NCBI RefSeq assembly: GCF_001189845.1
Contig: NZ_LFLZ01000080.1
Location: 1-38,462, forward strand
Direction of reading: 5' to 3'
Source: Bradyrhizobium tropiciagri
GTDB taxonomy: Bacteria; Pseudomonadota; Alphaproteobacteria; Rhizobiales; Xanthobacteraceae
Length of the DNA: 38,462 bases
In this document: in pieces, positions 16,175 to 23,956 of the stretch
Layout of the letters: each line of letters begins with the position of its first letter
Numbering within the stretch: the first letter of the stretch is position 1
The notes under the pieces: model-generated
What the model was told of the DNA's origin: nothing
Databases searched by the model: none
What the model saw: only the letters and a program-made list of their open reading frames with translations
Translations under genes and position numbers: made by a program

Positions 16175-16195
16175 ATAGTTATGTTTTATAACTAT
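16175..16195. promoter_or_regulatory. Perfect 8-bp inverted repeat, candidate CouR operator of the catabolic operon
   Basis: ATAGTTAT, five bases, ATAACTAT: a perfect dyad of the size and AT content expected for a MarR dimer, 24-44 bases upstream of the hydratase ATG. No other regulator gene is adjacent, so the couR product 10 kb away is the natural candidate. Confidence 0.6.
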
Positions 16196-16224
16196 CATCG
16201 CAGGAGTCAAGGCAGCCATGGCGG

Positions 16225-16545
16225 AGGCCGAGATGCCACCCTCCCCTGGAGGGGGAGGGTCGGTTCGCATGCAGCGCAGCGGAGTGCGAACCGGGGCGGG
16301 GTGATCTCTCAACACGGGCAGCGCCTGAATGGAGAGACTGTCACCCCACCTCGCCGCGCATTCATGCGCGACGATCCTCCCCCTCTAGGGGAGGATAAGA
16401 GGCTCACATGGAGCGTAGCGGAATGTGAGACGGGGTGGGGTGACGGTCTCTCCACCCGAACAGTGCCCGTGTTGAGAGATCACCCCACCTCGCCGCGCAT
16501 TTCAAGCGCGGCGATCCTCCCCCTCCAGGGGAGGATGGCAGCGGA
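16225..16545. repeat. Cluster of palindromic repeats arranged as a nested inverted repeat
   Basis: At least three CCTCCCC/GGGGAGG units lie here. Exact 23-base arms at 16298-16320 and 16464-16486 are inverted (GGGGTGATCTCTCAACACGG at the left), and inner arms 16330-16347 and 16437-16454 are inverted with one mismatch. The gap between the hydratase promoter and the DUF3237 gene is thus entirely repeat-derived and could fold into a long hairpin that insulates the two operons. Confidence 0.75.
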
Positions 16546-16548
16546 GAT

Positions 16549-17010
16549 TCACAACACTTGATGCACGTCGATCACGACGCGGTCGGCGTGGCGGGCGGCG
16601 GAGCCGATGAAGATGTGCTGCATCAGCCAGCGGTATTTTTCGGCGCCGGTTTCGAATTTCGGCACGGTGCGGAAATAGATCAGCTTCGGGTCGACAGGCT
16701 CGCCGCGCTTGAGCTTCTGCAAGAGCTCGACCGGCCCGAAACGGATGCCCGTGTTCTCGACATAGACGACGGCGCCGTCGTCGGTCTCGAAGGCGTATTT
16801 TGCCTCCAGCTCGATCAGCTCGTTGGGCCGGATGATCTGGAAGTCGGCGCCGAAGGGAAGCACCTTGCCGTTGATCCCCTCGCCCTTCACCTCGCCGCCG
16901 ACGATCGGGATGATGCGGCGGACGCCGGTGCCGATGTCGCCGGCGGACGTCACCTCGGCGATTCTTGCTGTGATGGTGAAGACGTATTTGGTGTGGAGTT
17001 CTGGGTTCAT
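16549..17010 (-). CDS. DUF3237 family protein, last gene of the TRAP operon
   Basis: A 153-residue protein matching DUF3237: PELHTKYVFTITARI at the N-terminus, GVRRIIPIVGGEVKGEGING, VLPFGADFQIIRPNELIELE, and the terminal YRWLMQHIFIGSAARHADRV. The family forms small beta-barrels with no settled biochemical function. Several members sit in aromatic or fatty-acid catabolic clusters. The ATG is four bases after the DctM stop, so it is almost certainly co-transcribed and coupled with the TRAP transporter. A role in handling aromatic acids or their CoA esters is inferred only from this position. Confidence 0.85.
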   Translation of the reverse strand: MNPELHTKYVFTITARIAEVTSAGDIGTGVRRIIPIVGGEVKGEGINGKVLPFGADFQIIRPNELIELEAKYAFETDDGAVVYVENTGIRFGPVELLQKLKRGEPVDPKLIYFRTVPKFETGAEKYRWLMQHIFIGSAARHADRVVIDVHQVL

Positions 17011-17014
17011 ACGC

Positions 17015-18331
17015 CTAGCCTATCATGCGCTGCGGCAACCAGGTCGCAAGCAGCGGGAACAGGATCAGGATCACCAGCCGGATCAGGTCCGTGATTACGA
17101 ACGGTAGCACGCCGACGAAGATCGTCGACATGTTGACGTCCTTGATCACGCTCTTGATGACGAACACGTTCATGCCGACCGGCGGATGAATCAGGCCGAG
17201 CTCCACCGTCATGACGATGATGATGCCGAACCAGATCGGGTCGAAGCCGAGCGCGGTCACTACCGGAAACACGATCGGCACGGTGAGGATCACCATTGCC
17301 ATCGCATCCATCAGGCAGCCGAGCACCAGATACATCAGCAGGATCAGCGCCAGCACGCCATAGGGGCCGATGCCGAGCCCGGTGAGGAATTCGGTGACGT
17401 TCTGCGGCGTCTGGGTGATGGTGAGGAAATAGCCGAAGCACAGCGCGCCGATCAGCACGGTGAACACAGCAGCCGCAGTGCGCGTCGCCTGCAGCAGCGA
17501 TTGCAGGATGCCGTCCTTGCTGAGCTTGCCGCGGAGGATGCCGATGATGAAGGCGCCGACCGCGCCGACCGCGCCCGCCTCGGTCGGCACGAAGAAGCCG
17601 CCATAGAGGCCGCCGATCACGAACAGGAACAGCAGCAGCGGCGACCAGACGTCGCGCAAGGCCATGACGCGCTCATGCCACGACGCCTTCTTTCCCGCCG
17701 GCAGGAAGCCCGGCCGCGTCACGCCGATGATGCCGATCGTGACCATGTGCATCAGGATCGCGAGCAGGCCCGGAACCACGCCCGCGATGAACAGCTTGCC
17801 GATATCCTGCTGGGTGATGATGCCATAGACCGCGAGCACCGTGGACGGTGGCAGCATCGCCCCGAGCGTGCCGCCGACCGCGATCACGCCGGTGGCGAAC
17901 GACTGCGGATAGCCGAAGCGGCGCATCTCGGGATAGGCCACCGCCGAGAAGGTCGCGGCGGTCGCAACCGACGAGCCCGAGATCGCAGCGAAGCCGCCGC
18001 AGGCCGCGATGGTCGCGATGCCGAGCCCGCCCTTCCAGTGCCCGACAAAGGTGTTGGCGGCGCGGAACAGCTCGCGGCTGATGCCCGAGACGGACACGAA
18101 GGCGCCCATCAGCAGGAACATCGGGATCACGCCGAAGGAGTAATCCGTCACCGTGCGCATCGTGGTCTGGCCGACCAGCTTCAGCGCCGGGGCAAAGCCG
18201 GTGAGATATCCGAAGCCGGTGATGCCGACGAGGCCCATCGCCATGCCGACGGGAACGCGCAGCAGCATCAGCACGAACAGGCTGACAAATCCGATGACGG
18301 CGACGGCCTCGGGGCTCAAATCGAGACTCAT
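17015..18331 (-). CDS. TRAP transporter large permease (DctM), TarM-like
   Basis: A 438-residue DctM protein with about 12 hydrophobic segments. Typical motifs are LLRVPVGMAMGLVG near the N-terminus, SYGVIPMFLLMG-like YSFGVIPMFLLMGAF, AACGGFAAISGSSVATAATF and GTLGAMLPPSTVLAVYG. It is the sodium-coupled translocation subunit of a tripartite periplasmic transporter in the inner membrane. Together with the P and Q genes upstream it corresponds in position to TarPQM of R. palustris, which imports p-coumarate-type acids in parallel with CouPSTU. The ATG at 18331 follows the DctQ stop by 20 bases. Confidence 0.92.
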   Translation of the reverse strand: MSLDLSPEAVAVIGFVSLFVLMLLRVPVGMAMGLVGITGFGYLTGFAPALKLVGQTTMRTVTDYSFGVIPMFLLMGAFVSVSGISRELFRAANTFVGHWKGGLGIATIAACGGFAAISGSSVATAATFSAVAYPEMRRFGYPQSFATGVIAVGGTLGAMLPPSTVLAVYGIITQQDIGKLFIAGVVPGLLAILMHMVTIGIIGVTRPGFLPAGKKASWHERVMALRDVWSPLLLFLFVIGGLYGGFFVPTEAGAVGAVGAFIIGILRGKLSKDGILQSLLQATRTAAAVFTVLIGALCFGYFLTITQTPQNVTEFLTGLGIGPYGVLALILLMYLVLGCLMDAMAMVILTVPIVFPVVTALGFDPIWFGIIIVMTVELGLIHPPVGMNVFVIKSVIKDVNMSTIFVGVLPFVITDLIRLVILILFPLLATWLPQRMIG

Positions 18332-18351
18332 GGTTCTAGACTCATGGCCGT

Positions 18352-18918
18352 CTACTCCGCGGTCTTGATCTTGGCATCGTGGATATCTTCCGGGTGGAAG
18401 ATCAGGCGGTAGGTGCGGATCGCGATCAGCAGCACCGCGGAGACGTCGCCGATCCAAGACACCAGGAAGAACGGCCAGACCGGCACGCCGAGATCCATGG
18501 TGACGATGTGGCTGTTCCTGGTGTCGATCACCTTGTCGACCAGCGTGTAGGTCTGCACGCTCACCACGAACAGCAGCACCAGCGTCGCGAAGATGTCGAT
18601 CCAGCGCTGATAGCGCGGCGTGGCGTTGGCCCAGACCAGATCCACGGTGATGTGGGTGCCGCGATAGCTGGTCGCGGCGATGCCCCAGAAGATCAGGATG
18701 CCGAGCAGGAACTGGCCGAAATTGTAATAGTCGGGGATCGTCACCGCGAAGAATTTGCGCATGAACACCGCAGTGAAGGTGTTGAGCGCGACGACGCCGA
18801 CGAAGAAGGCCGCCACCCATTCGATCGAATCGATGAAGCGATCCATGAAATTCTTGCGCACCGGCTCGGGTGGACCGGTGATCGCGCCGTCTTGAGAGAC
18901 TTCGGCAGATTGCGTCAT
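18352..18918 (-). CDS. TRAP transporter small permease (DctQ), TarQ-like
   Basis: A 188-residue DctQ protein. A hydrophilic N-terminus is followed by four membrane segments, starting FIDSIEWVAAFFVGVVALNTFTAVF, with the family-typical DYYNFGQFLLGILIFWGIA, then the RGTHITVDLVWA loop, and a C-terminal tail with RTYRLIFHPEDIHDA. It bridges the periplasmic receptor and DctM. It is separated from dctP by about 190 bases filled by a palindromic repeat, which may lower its expression relative to the receptor. Confidence 0.9.
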   Translation of the reverse strand: MTQSAEVSQDGAITGPPEPVRKNFMDRFIDSIEWVAAFFVGVVALNTFTAVFMRKFFAVTIPDYYNFGQFLLGILIFWGIAATSYRGTHITVDLVWANATPRYQRWIDIFATLVLLFVVSVQTYTLVDKVIDTRNSHIVTMDLGVPVWPFFLVSWIGDVSAVLLIAIRTYRLIFHPEDIHDAKIKTAE

Positions 18919-18929
18919 GCGCTGCTCGA

Positions 18930-19105
18930 TGAACTCCCTCTCCCCGCCTGCGGGGTCGAGACGAGCATAGCTCGCTCTGAGAGGGTCGGGTTGAGGGCTA
19001 TCCGCGAAACTGGTGCGAGTGAAGAGACCGGTACCCCCTCACCCGGATCGCATCTGACGATGCGATCCGACCTCTCCCTGCAAGCGGGGAGAGGTGAAGG
19101 GGAGC
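18930..19105. repeat. Palindromic repeats between dctP and dctQ
   Basis: CTCTCCCCGCCTGCGGGG at the left and CCTCTCCCTGCAAGCGGGGA at the right frame a dyad-rich stretch that also contains GGATCGCATC/GATGCGATCC at about 19042-19062. It can form stable mRNA hairpins between the receptor gene and the permease genes, a common arrangement for making more receptor than permease. Confidence 0.7.
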
Positions 19106-19109
19106 AAAA

Positions 19110-20147
19110 TCAGATCCCCGCCTCGTACTTCTTCAGCGTGGCCTGCAGATCGGCCTCGATCTTTTCCGCATCGCCGCCGGCCTTCTTCACCGCCTCGGCC
19201 CAGCTGTCGCGCAGCGGCTTGACCGCCTTCTTCCATTCGGCGAGCTGATCAGGCGTCAGCGGATAGACCTCGTGGCCTTGCAGCGCCTTCATCTTGGTGC
19301 GGCCGTTGGCTTCGAAATCGGTCCAGGGATCGGTGACCTTGGAGGCCCATTCCGGCGTGCAATGATCGTCGATCACCTTCTTCTGGGCATCCGACATCGA
19401 ATTGTATTTGGCGAGGTTCATGTTGTAGGTGAACACCGTCGTATAGAGCGGCACGTCCATGTGGTACTTCACCACCTTGTCGATGCCGAACAGGAAGATC
19501 GATCCCCAGGGGAAGGTGATCTCGTCGGCCACGCCGCGCTCGATCGCGTCGCGCGATTCCGGGGCGGAGGCCTGCACATTGGTGCCGCCGAACATCTTGA
19601 CCATCTCGCCGATCGTGCTCTGCGCGGGACGCACCTTGACGCCGGAGAGGTCGCTCGGCAGTACGATCTTCTTCTTGCCGTGCAGCGCGCCCGGATCGTG
19701 GATGAAGGCGAAGCAGAGCTTGGTGTCCTTCATCTCGGTCGGCGCGTACTTGTGGTACCACTCGTTCAGCGCCAGCGTGCCCTTCTTGCCGTCCGAGAAC
19801 ACGAACGGCAGCTGGCCAGCGGCCGCGATCGGGAAGCGGCCGGGCTGATAGCCGGGATTGACATAGGTGACGTCGGCGATGCCGTCGCGCGCCATGTCGT
19901 AATGATCGAACGCCTTGCCGAGCTGCTCGGACGGAAACACGGTGACCTTGATGGTGCCGCCCGATGCCTTCTCGATGTCGGCGGCCCAGGCCTGCGTCGC
20001 CGGCACCAGCGGATGCGCCGGCGGCACCCAGAGCGACACTTTGAGATTGACGGTCTTGTCCTGCGCCAAGGCAGGTCCAACGGCAGGGACTGCGGCCGGC
20101 ACGATGGCGGCTGCCATCAGCAGCGCCAACAAACTCTTCCTCATCAC
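19110..20147 (-). CDS. TRAP transporter periplasmic receptor (DctP), TarP-like
   Basis: A 345-residue DctP-type solute receptor. Residues 1-29 form a signal peptide ending GPALAQ. The mature part begins KTVNLKVSLWVPPAHPLVPA, and contains FPSEQLGKAFDHYDMARDGI and DLSGVKVRPAQSTIGEMVK with the conserved arginine that binds the substrate carboxylate in this family. It heads the TRAP operon, with a GGAGGAG ribosome site. A strong palindrome lies 43 bases upstream of the start, in the 266-base interval shared with pobA. The likely ligand is an aromatic monocarboxylate, from the catabolic context. Confidence 0.9.
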   Translation of the reverse strand: MMRKSLLALLMAAAIVPAAVPAVGPALAQDKTVNLKVSLWVPPAHPLVPATQAWAADIEKASGGTIKVTVFPSEQLGKAFDHYDMARDGIADVTYVNPGYQPGRFPIAAAGQLPFVFSDGKKGTLALNEWYHKYAPTEMKDTKLCFAFIHDPGALHGKKKIVLPSDLSGVKVRPAQSTIGEMVKMFGGTNVQASAPESRDAIERGVADEITFPWGSIFLFGIDKVVKYHMDVPLYTTVFTYNMNLAKYNSMSDAQKKVIDDHCTPEWASKVTDPWTDFEANGRTKMKALQGHEVYPLTPDQLAEWKKAVKPLRDSWAEAVKKAGGDAEKIEADLQATLKKYEAGI

Positions 20148-20189
20148 GTCTCCTCCTCTCCAGGACGGCGGGCTTCGCGCCCGGTCTCA

Positions 20190-20209
20190 TTACTTAACAT
20201 GTTATCTAA
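20190..20209. promoter_or_regulatory. 20-bp dyad upstream of the TRAP operon, candidate CouR operator
   Basis: TAACATGTTA is a perfect 10-bp palindrome at 20195-20204, and it extends outward as TTA..., ...TAA with two unmatched positions per side. It lies 43 bases before the dctP ATG on the minus strand, a position suited to blocking transcription of the TRAP operon. Confidence 0.5.
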
Positions 20210-20323
20210 TTCGCGCGGATATTCAAGACGAAATCCGCTGGGCGGACGCATGTCGCACCCGTCCGCTCCGGCATCTTGCGCTGCGGCGAAAGCATTCCGC
20301 GGCAAATCGGCCTTGCCAAACCT

Positions 20324-20339
20324 GTTATATGATATAGTT
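20324..20339. promoter_or_regulatory. AT-rich dyad upstream of pobA
   Basis: GTTATATGATATAGTT contains TATAT and ATATA symmetrically around a G at 20331, about 75 bases before the pobA TTG start. It shares GTTAT with the other AT-rich sites of the island. It may be a regulator site or a promoter element. Confidence 0.35.
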
Positions 20340-20413
20340 GCCATGGCAAGTTGACGGTGGCCGCCCCGGCGCGGGCGCCCGGCTCAAACCTATCCGATCG
20401 GGAGGAGCAGGTA

Positions 20414-21583
20414 TTGCGGACAAAAGTAGCAATCATAGGCGCAGGTCCGGCCGGACTGTTGCTTGGGCAACTACTTCATACTTTCGGCGTAGACAACGTC
20501 ATTCTCGAGCGGCAGACCCCGGAATACGTGCTGGGGCGGATTCGCGCCGGCCTGCTCGAGGAAGGCACGGTGTCGCTGCTCGACAGCGTCGGCGCGGCCG
20601 CCCGCCTGCACCGGGAGGGCCTGGTCCATCACGGCGTCGAGTTGGCGTTCGGCGGCGCGCGGCACCGCATCGACATGCATGCGGCGACCGGCAAGACCGT
20701 GACCATCTACGGCCAGACCGAGGTCACGCTCGACCTGATGAACGCCCGCAAGGCGGCCGGCCTGACCTCGGTCTACTCCGCCGCCGACGTCACGCCGCAT
20801 GATTTCGACACCGATCATCCGCGCGTCAGCTACGTCAAGGACGGCGTCACCCACGAAATCGCCTGCGATTTCATCGCCGGCTGCGACGGCTTCCACGGCA
20901 TCAGCCGCGCCAGCGTGCCGGCCTCGGCGATCACCAGCTATGAGCGGGTGTACCCGTTCGGCTGGCTCGGCATCCTCTCGGAGACGCCGCCGGTCTCGCC
21001 GGAACTGATCTACAACAACCACGAACGCGGCTTTGCGCTCTGCACGATGCGCTCGACCCATCGCAGCCGCTACTACGTGCAGTGCCCGCTCGACGATCAT
21101 GTCGATCAATGGTCGGACGAGCGGTTCTGGGATGAATTGAAGCGGCGGCTCGACCAGAAGGCTGCCGACGAGATCGTCACCGGCCCCTCGATCGAGAAGA
21201 GCATCGCGCCGCTGCGCAGCTTCGTCGCCGAGCCGATGCGGTTCGGCCGCATGTTCCTGGCCGGCGACGCCTCGCACATCGTGCCGCCGACCGGCGCCAA
21301 GGGCCTGAACCTGGCGGCCAGCGACGTGCATTACCTGTCGCAGGCGCTGCGCGAATATTACGACGAGAAATCCTCGGCCGGCCTCGACGGTTATTCGGCC
21401 AGGGCGCTGGCGCGGGTCTGGAAGGCGGTGCGCTTCTCCTGGTGGATGACCTCGATGCTGCACAAATTCCCCGACGAGGGCGAATTCGCCGCACGCATCC
21501 AGATCGCAGAGCTCGATTACCTCGTCAGCTCGAAGGCGGCATCGACCTCGCTGTCGGAGAACTATGTGGGGTTGCCGTTCTAG
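20414..21583 (+). CDS. pobA: 4-hydroxybenzoate 3-monooxygenase
   Basis: A 389-residue flavoprotein hydroxylase, converting 4-hydroxybenzoate to protocatechuate with NADPH and O2. It matches Pseudomonas PHBH throughout: FAD motif GAGPAG at residues 9-14, GCDGFHG near 157, ERVYPFGWLGIL, ELIYNNHERGFALC with the tyrosine equivalent to Tyr201, RSRYYVQ (Tyr222), GDASHIVPPTGAKG near 284, and ENYVGLPF (Tyr385). The position equivalent to Ser212 appears to be Thr in ALCTMRS. I start at the TTG at 20414 because GGGAGGAG lies directly upstream and the fold begins there. It is divergent from the TRAP operon and completes the route from hydroxycinnamates to the protocatechuate branch. No pobR is adjacent. 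Confidence 0.95.
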   Translation: MRTKVAIIGAGPAGLLLGQLLHTFGVDNVILERQTPEYVLGRIRAGLLEEGTVSLLDSVGAAARLHREGLVHHGVELAFGGARHRIDMHAATGKTVTIYGQTEVTLDLMNARKAAGLTSVYSAADVTPHDFDTDHPRVSYVKDGVTHEIACDFIAGCDGFHGISRASVPASAITSYERVYPFGWLGILSETPPVSPELIYNNHERGFALCTMRSTHRSRYYVQCPLDDHVDQWSDERFWDELKRRLDQKAADEIVTGPSIEKSIAPLRSFVAEPMRFGRMFLAGDASHIVPPTGAKGLNLAASDVHYLSQALREYYDEKSSAGLDGYSARALARVWKAVRFSWWMTSMLHKFPDEGEFAARIQIAELDYLVSSKAASTSLSENYVGLPF

Positions 21584-21602
21584 GGAACGGCCGATGATTA
21601 TC

Positions 21603-21711
21603 CCGTCATCCTGAGGAGCGCGCAGCGCGTCTCGAAGGATGCACGGCCCGGCTGGTGGCCGTCGACCCTTCGAGACGCCGCTTCGCGGCTCCTCAGGGTG
21701 ACGGGGTAGGA
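21603..21711. repeat. Palindromic repeat of the CGTCATCCTGAGG family
   Basis: CCGTCATCCTGAGGAGCGCG at the left is mirrored by CGGCTCCTCAGGGTGACGGG at the right, with inner arms GTCTCGAAGG and CCTTCGAGAC. Related copies lie at 34196-34322 and 38274-38415. It sits just past the pobA stop and may serve as its terminator. Confidence 0.8.
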
Positions 21712-21784
21712 TTTCGCTCGTCGCTAGGCAGCACCTCTTGAAAGCCCTAGCATCGCGAAGTCACCGGGCCAGGAGCGGGCCGCC

Positions 21785-22362
21785 ATGTTCACGCTGTACT
21801 TCGCACCGGGCGCGAGCTCGATGGCCGTCCATATCGCCCTGCACGAGATCGGTATCGGCTTCGAAGCCCGGCCGATGTCGTTCAGGCGCAACGACATGCA
21901 GACGCCCGGCTATCTCGCGCTCAATCCGGAGGGCAAGGTCCCGACGCTTGTGATCGACGGCCGCCCGCTGACCGAGGTCGCGGCGATCCTGTTCTATCTC
22001 GCCAGGCGCTTTCCCGAGGCCAAGCTGCTGCCGCGCGACGATCTCGAGGCCGAGGCGAAGCGCTGTCATGGATGTCGTTCATCGCCTCCACGCTACATCC
22101 GGCAAGGGCGCGCGGGCTCGATTATGCGAAAGAAGTCTGGAGTATCGGCGACCGCCGGCTCGGTCACGGCTGGGCGATCGGCAGCTATTCGATCGCCGAC
22201 ATCCATTTGTTCCGCCTGTACTGGCGGCTCGCCAATTCGCTCAAGCTGCCGCCGGCGACGTTCCCGCACCTCACCGCGCATTACGAGAGGATGATGGCCC
22301 GGCCGGCGGTGCAGAAGACGATCGAGATCGAGCGCGAGGTCGGCTACGAATTGCCGGCGTGA
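21785..22362 (+). pseudogene. Glutathione S-transferase gene with a one-base frameshift
   Basis: The first frame encodes a GST N-terminal thioredoxin-like domain (FTLYFAPGASSMAVHIALHE, then LNPEGKVPTLVIDGRPLTE, ILFYLARRFPEA) up to about 22060. The homologous GST C-terminal domain continues in another frame from about 22061: LSWMSFIASTLHPARARG, GHGWAIGSYSIADIHLFRLY and PAVQKTIEIERE, ending at TGA 22360-22362. GAGGCGAAGCGCTG would read EAKAL if one G were restored after GCGAAG, so a single-base deletion near 22060 explains the break. As written the gene makes a 169-residue protein with a scrambled C-terminus. A sequence error is possible. Confidence 0.8.
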
Positions 22363-22484
22363 CTGGCTCGCGCGTCGGTGCTTTCAAACATCCACGCAAA
22401 TCCCGTTTAAAACTTTGTAGGCGGTGAAACCGTCATCGACATCGCATTCAATGGCGTCAACGCAACGCCATCTGCGAGCCAGAT

Positions 22485-22940
22485 ATGACCACCGATACGC
22501 AAGTCGCACCCGACGTTCCCCAAGACGTCCCGCAAGACTTCGAGCCGCTGTTCCGCAAGAGCCCGCTCACCGAACCGTGGGAGCCGCTTTACCAGAAGAA
22601 GACCGAGCGGTCCGTCATCATCGGCCTGCGCCTCGCGAGGCCGCACACCAACGGCCGCGGCCTGATCCATGGCGGGCTGATCGCAGCTCTCTCCGACAAC
22701 GCAATGGGCTATAGCTGCGGCCAGGCGACCGGCTGGGCCACCTCGTATGTGACGATCTCGCTCACGGTCGATTTCGTCGGCTCGGCCAATGTCGGACAGT
22801 GGCTCGCGATCGAGAGCGATGTGATCAAGACCGGCAGCACGATCTGCTTCGCGCAGAGCCTGATCAAGGCCGACGGCGTGACCATCGCGCGCGCCAGCGG
22901 CACGTTCCGCGTGGTGCCGAAGAAGCCGCCGGTGAGCTAA
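22485..22940 (+). CDS. PaaI-like acyl-CoA thioesterase (hotdog fold)
   Basis: A 151-residue hotdog thioesterase. The helix motif HTNGRGLIHGGLIAALSDNA (residues about 53-72) is characteristic of the PaaI/YdiI group, in which HGG and the following Asp/Asn line the active site. The second half, YVTISLTVDFVGSANVGQWL, forms the standard strands. It hydrolyses an unknown acyl- or aryl-CoA. It follows the broken GST after about 120 bases and is convergent with the LysR gene. A link to the aromatic island is possible but not shown. Confidence 0.8.
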   Translation: MTTDTQVAPDVPQDVPQDFEPLFRKSPLTEPWEPLYQKKTERSVIIGLRLARPHTNGRGLIHGGLIAALSDNAMGYSCGQATGWATSYVTISLTVDFVGSANVGQWLAIESDVIKTGSTICFAQSLIKADGVTIARASGTFRVVPKKPPVS

Positions 22941-22956
22941 GCGCCTTCGAGCTGAT

Positions 22957-23850
22957 CTAGCCGAAATGCCAGTCGGTGATCTCGGTGACGAGATCGATGA
23001 AGGTCCGCACCTTGGCCGACAACAGCCGAGATGTCGGGTAGACGATGTGGATCGGCACCGGCGGCTGCTCGAAGGCGGCGAGCACGATTCGGACCCGCTT
23101 CGCCTTCAACGATTCGGCGGCCTGGTAGGCCATCACCCGGGTCAGTCCGCCGTCCTGCTCGGCGAACTGGATGGCGGCGTCCGAACTGTTGCTGGTGAAG
23201 CGCGGCGTAGGCGTAATACGGATCTCCTGGCCATCCTCCATGAAGCGCCAATCCGGCGTCGCGGTCATAGCGCCGAACTGGATGGTGTCATGGGAGGTCA
23301 AGTCGGCCGGCCGCTTCGGCTCGCCGCGGAGCTTGAGATACCCGGCCGAGGCCACCACGATGCGGCGCATCTGGCCGACATGCCGCGCCACCAGCGTCGA
23401 ATCCGGCAAATGCCCGAGCCTGACCGCGAGGTCGACGCCATCCTCGACGAGGTTGATGCGGCGATCCGACAGTCGCAGGTCGACCTCGACATCGGGATAG
23501 CGCTTCAAGTAGGCGGAGACGACCGGGCTGACATGCAGCCGTCCAAAGCCGAACGGCGCCGAGATCACGAGGCGCCCTTCGGGGCGGGTGCGCTCGCTCT
23601 CCACCGCATCCTCGGCCTCCTCGACATCGGCGAGGATCCGCCGCGCCCGCTCCAGGTAGCGCGAGCCGGCGTCGGTCAGCGTCACCTGGCGCGTCGTTCG
23701 CTGCAGCAGCCGCGCACCCAACCGCTCCTCCAGCGCCGCGATCAGCCGGGTGATGGCGGATGGCGACAGGCCGAGCTTGCGGGCGGCGGGGGCAAACCCC
23801 TCGAGATCCGCCACCGCGACAAAGGCCTGCATGGCGTCGATCCGGTCCAT
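22957..23850 (-). CDS. LysR-family transcriptional regulator
   Basis: A 297-residue LysR protein. The winged helix occupies residues 1-60 (MQAFVAVADLEGFAPAARKL, LSPSAITRLIAALEERLGAR), followed by a linker helix (TDAGSRYLERARRILADVEE) and a periplasmic-binding-like effector domain from about residue 90. It belongs to the large single-domain-effector CrgA/DmlR-like group. The start at 23850 is the MDRIDAM methionine. It is divergent from the flavin-binding protein gene across 106 bases containing two dyads, the usual arrangement for a LysR protein and its target. Confidence 0.9.
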   Translation of the reverse strand: MDRIDAMQAFVAVADLEGFAPAARKLGLSPSAITRLIAALEERLGARLLQRTTRQVTLTDAGSRYLERARRILADVEEAEDAVESERTRPEGRLVISAPFGFGRLHVSPVVSAYLKRYPDVEVDLRLSDRRINLVEDGVDLAVRLGHLPDSTLVARHVGQMRRIVVASAGYLKLRGEPKRPADLTSHDTIQFGAMTATPDWRFMEDGQEIRITPTPRFTSNSSDAAIQFAEQDGGLTRVMAYQAAESLKAKRVRIVLAAFEQPPVPIHIVYPTSRLLSAKVRTFIDLVTEITDWHFG

Positions 23851-23857
23851 GGCACTA

Positions 23858-23872
23858 TTGCATAATCGGCAA
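23858..23872. promoter_or_regulatory. LysR-type T-N11-A dyad
   Basis: TTGCATAATCGGCAA has inverted ends TTGC/GCAA and contains T-N11-A at 23859-23871. It lies eight bases upstream of the LysR start, suited to autorepression. Confidence 0.45.
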
Positions 23873-23874
23873 CA

Positions 23875-23891
23875 GTGAAGTGTCAATTCAC
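23875..23891. promoter_or_regulatory. Second dyad of the LysR intergenic region
   Basis: GTGAAGTGTCAATTCAC has perfect 5-bp inverted ends around seven bases. It is adjacent to the T-N11-A site and about 65 bases before the divergent flavoprotein gene, so it may be the activation site. Confidence 0.4.
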
Positions 23892-23956
23892 AAGATTGCT
23901 TACGATCCGGAAACGTCCATGTTGTGGGGTGAGGACGCCCGTTACGGGAGGCCCAG

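Noticed and set aside
16225..16545. CRISPR array
   Set aside because: The repeats are palindromic interspersed elements in mixed orientation with unequal spacing, and there are no cas genes.
17186..18412. 408-codon plus-strand frame opposite dctM
   Set aside because: Antisense shadow, full of His/Asp/Gln repeats from reverse-read membrane codons.
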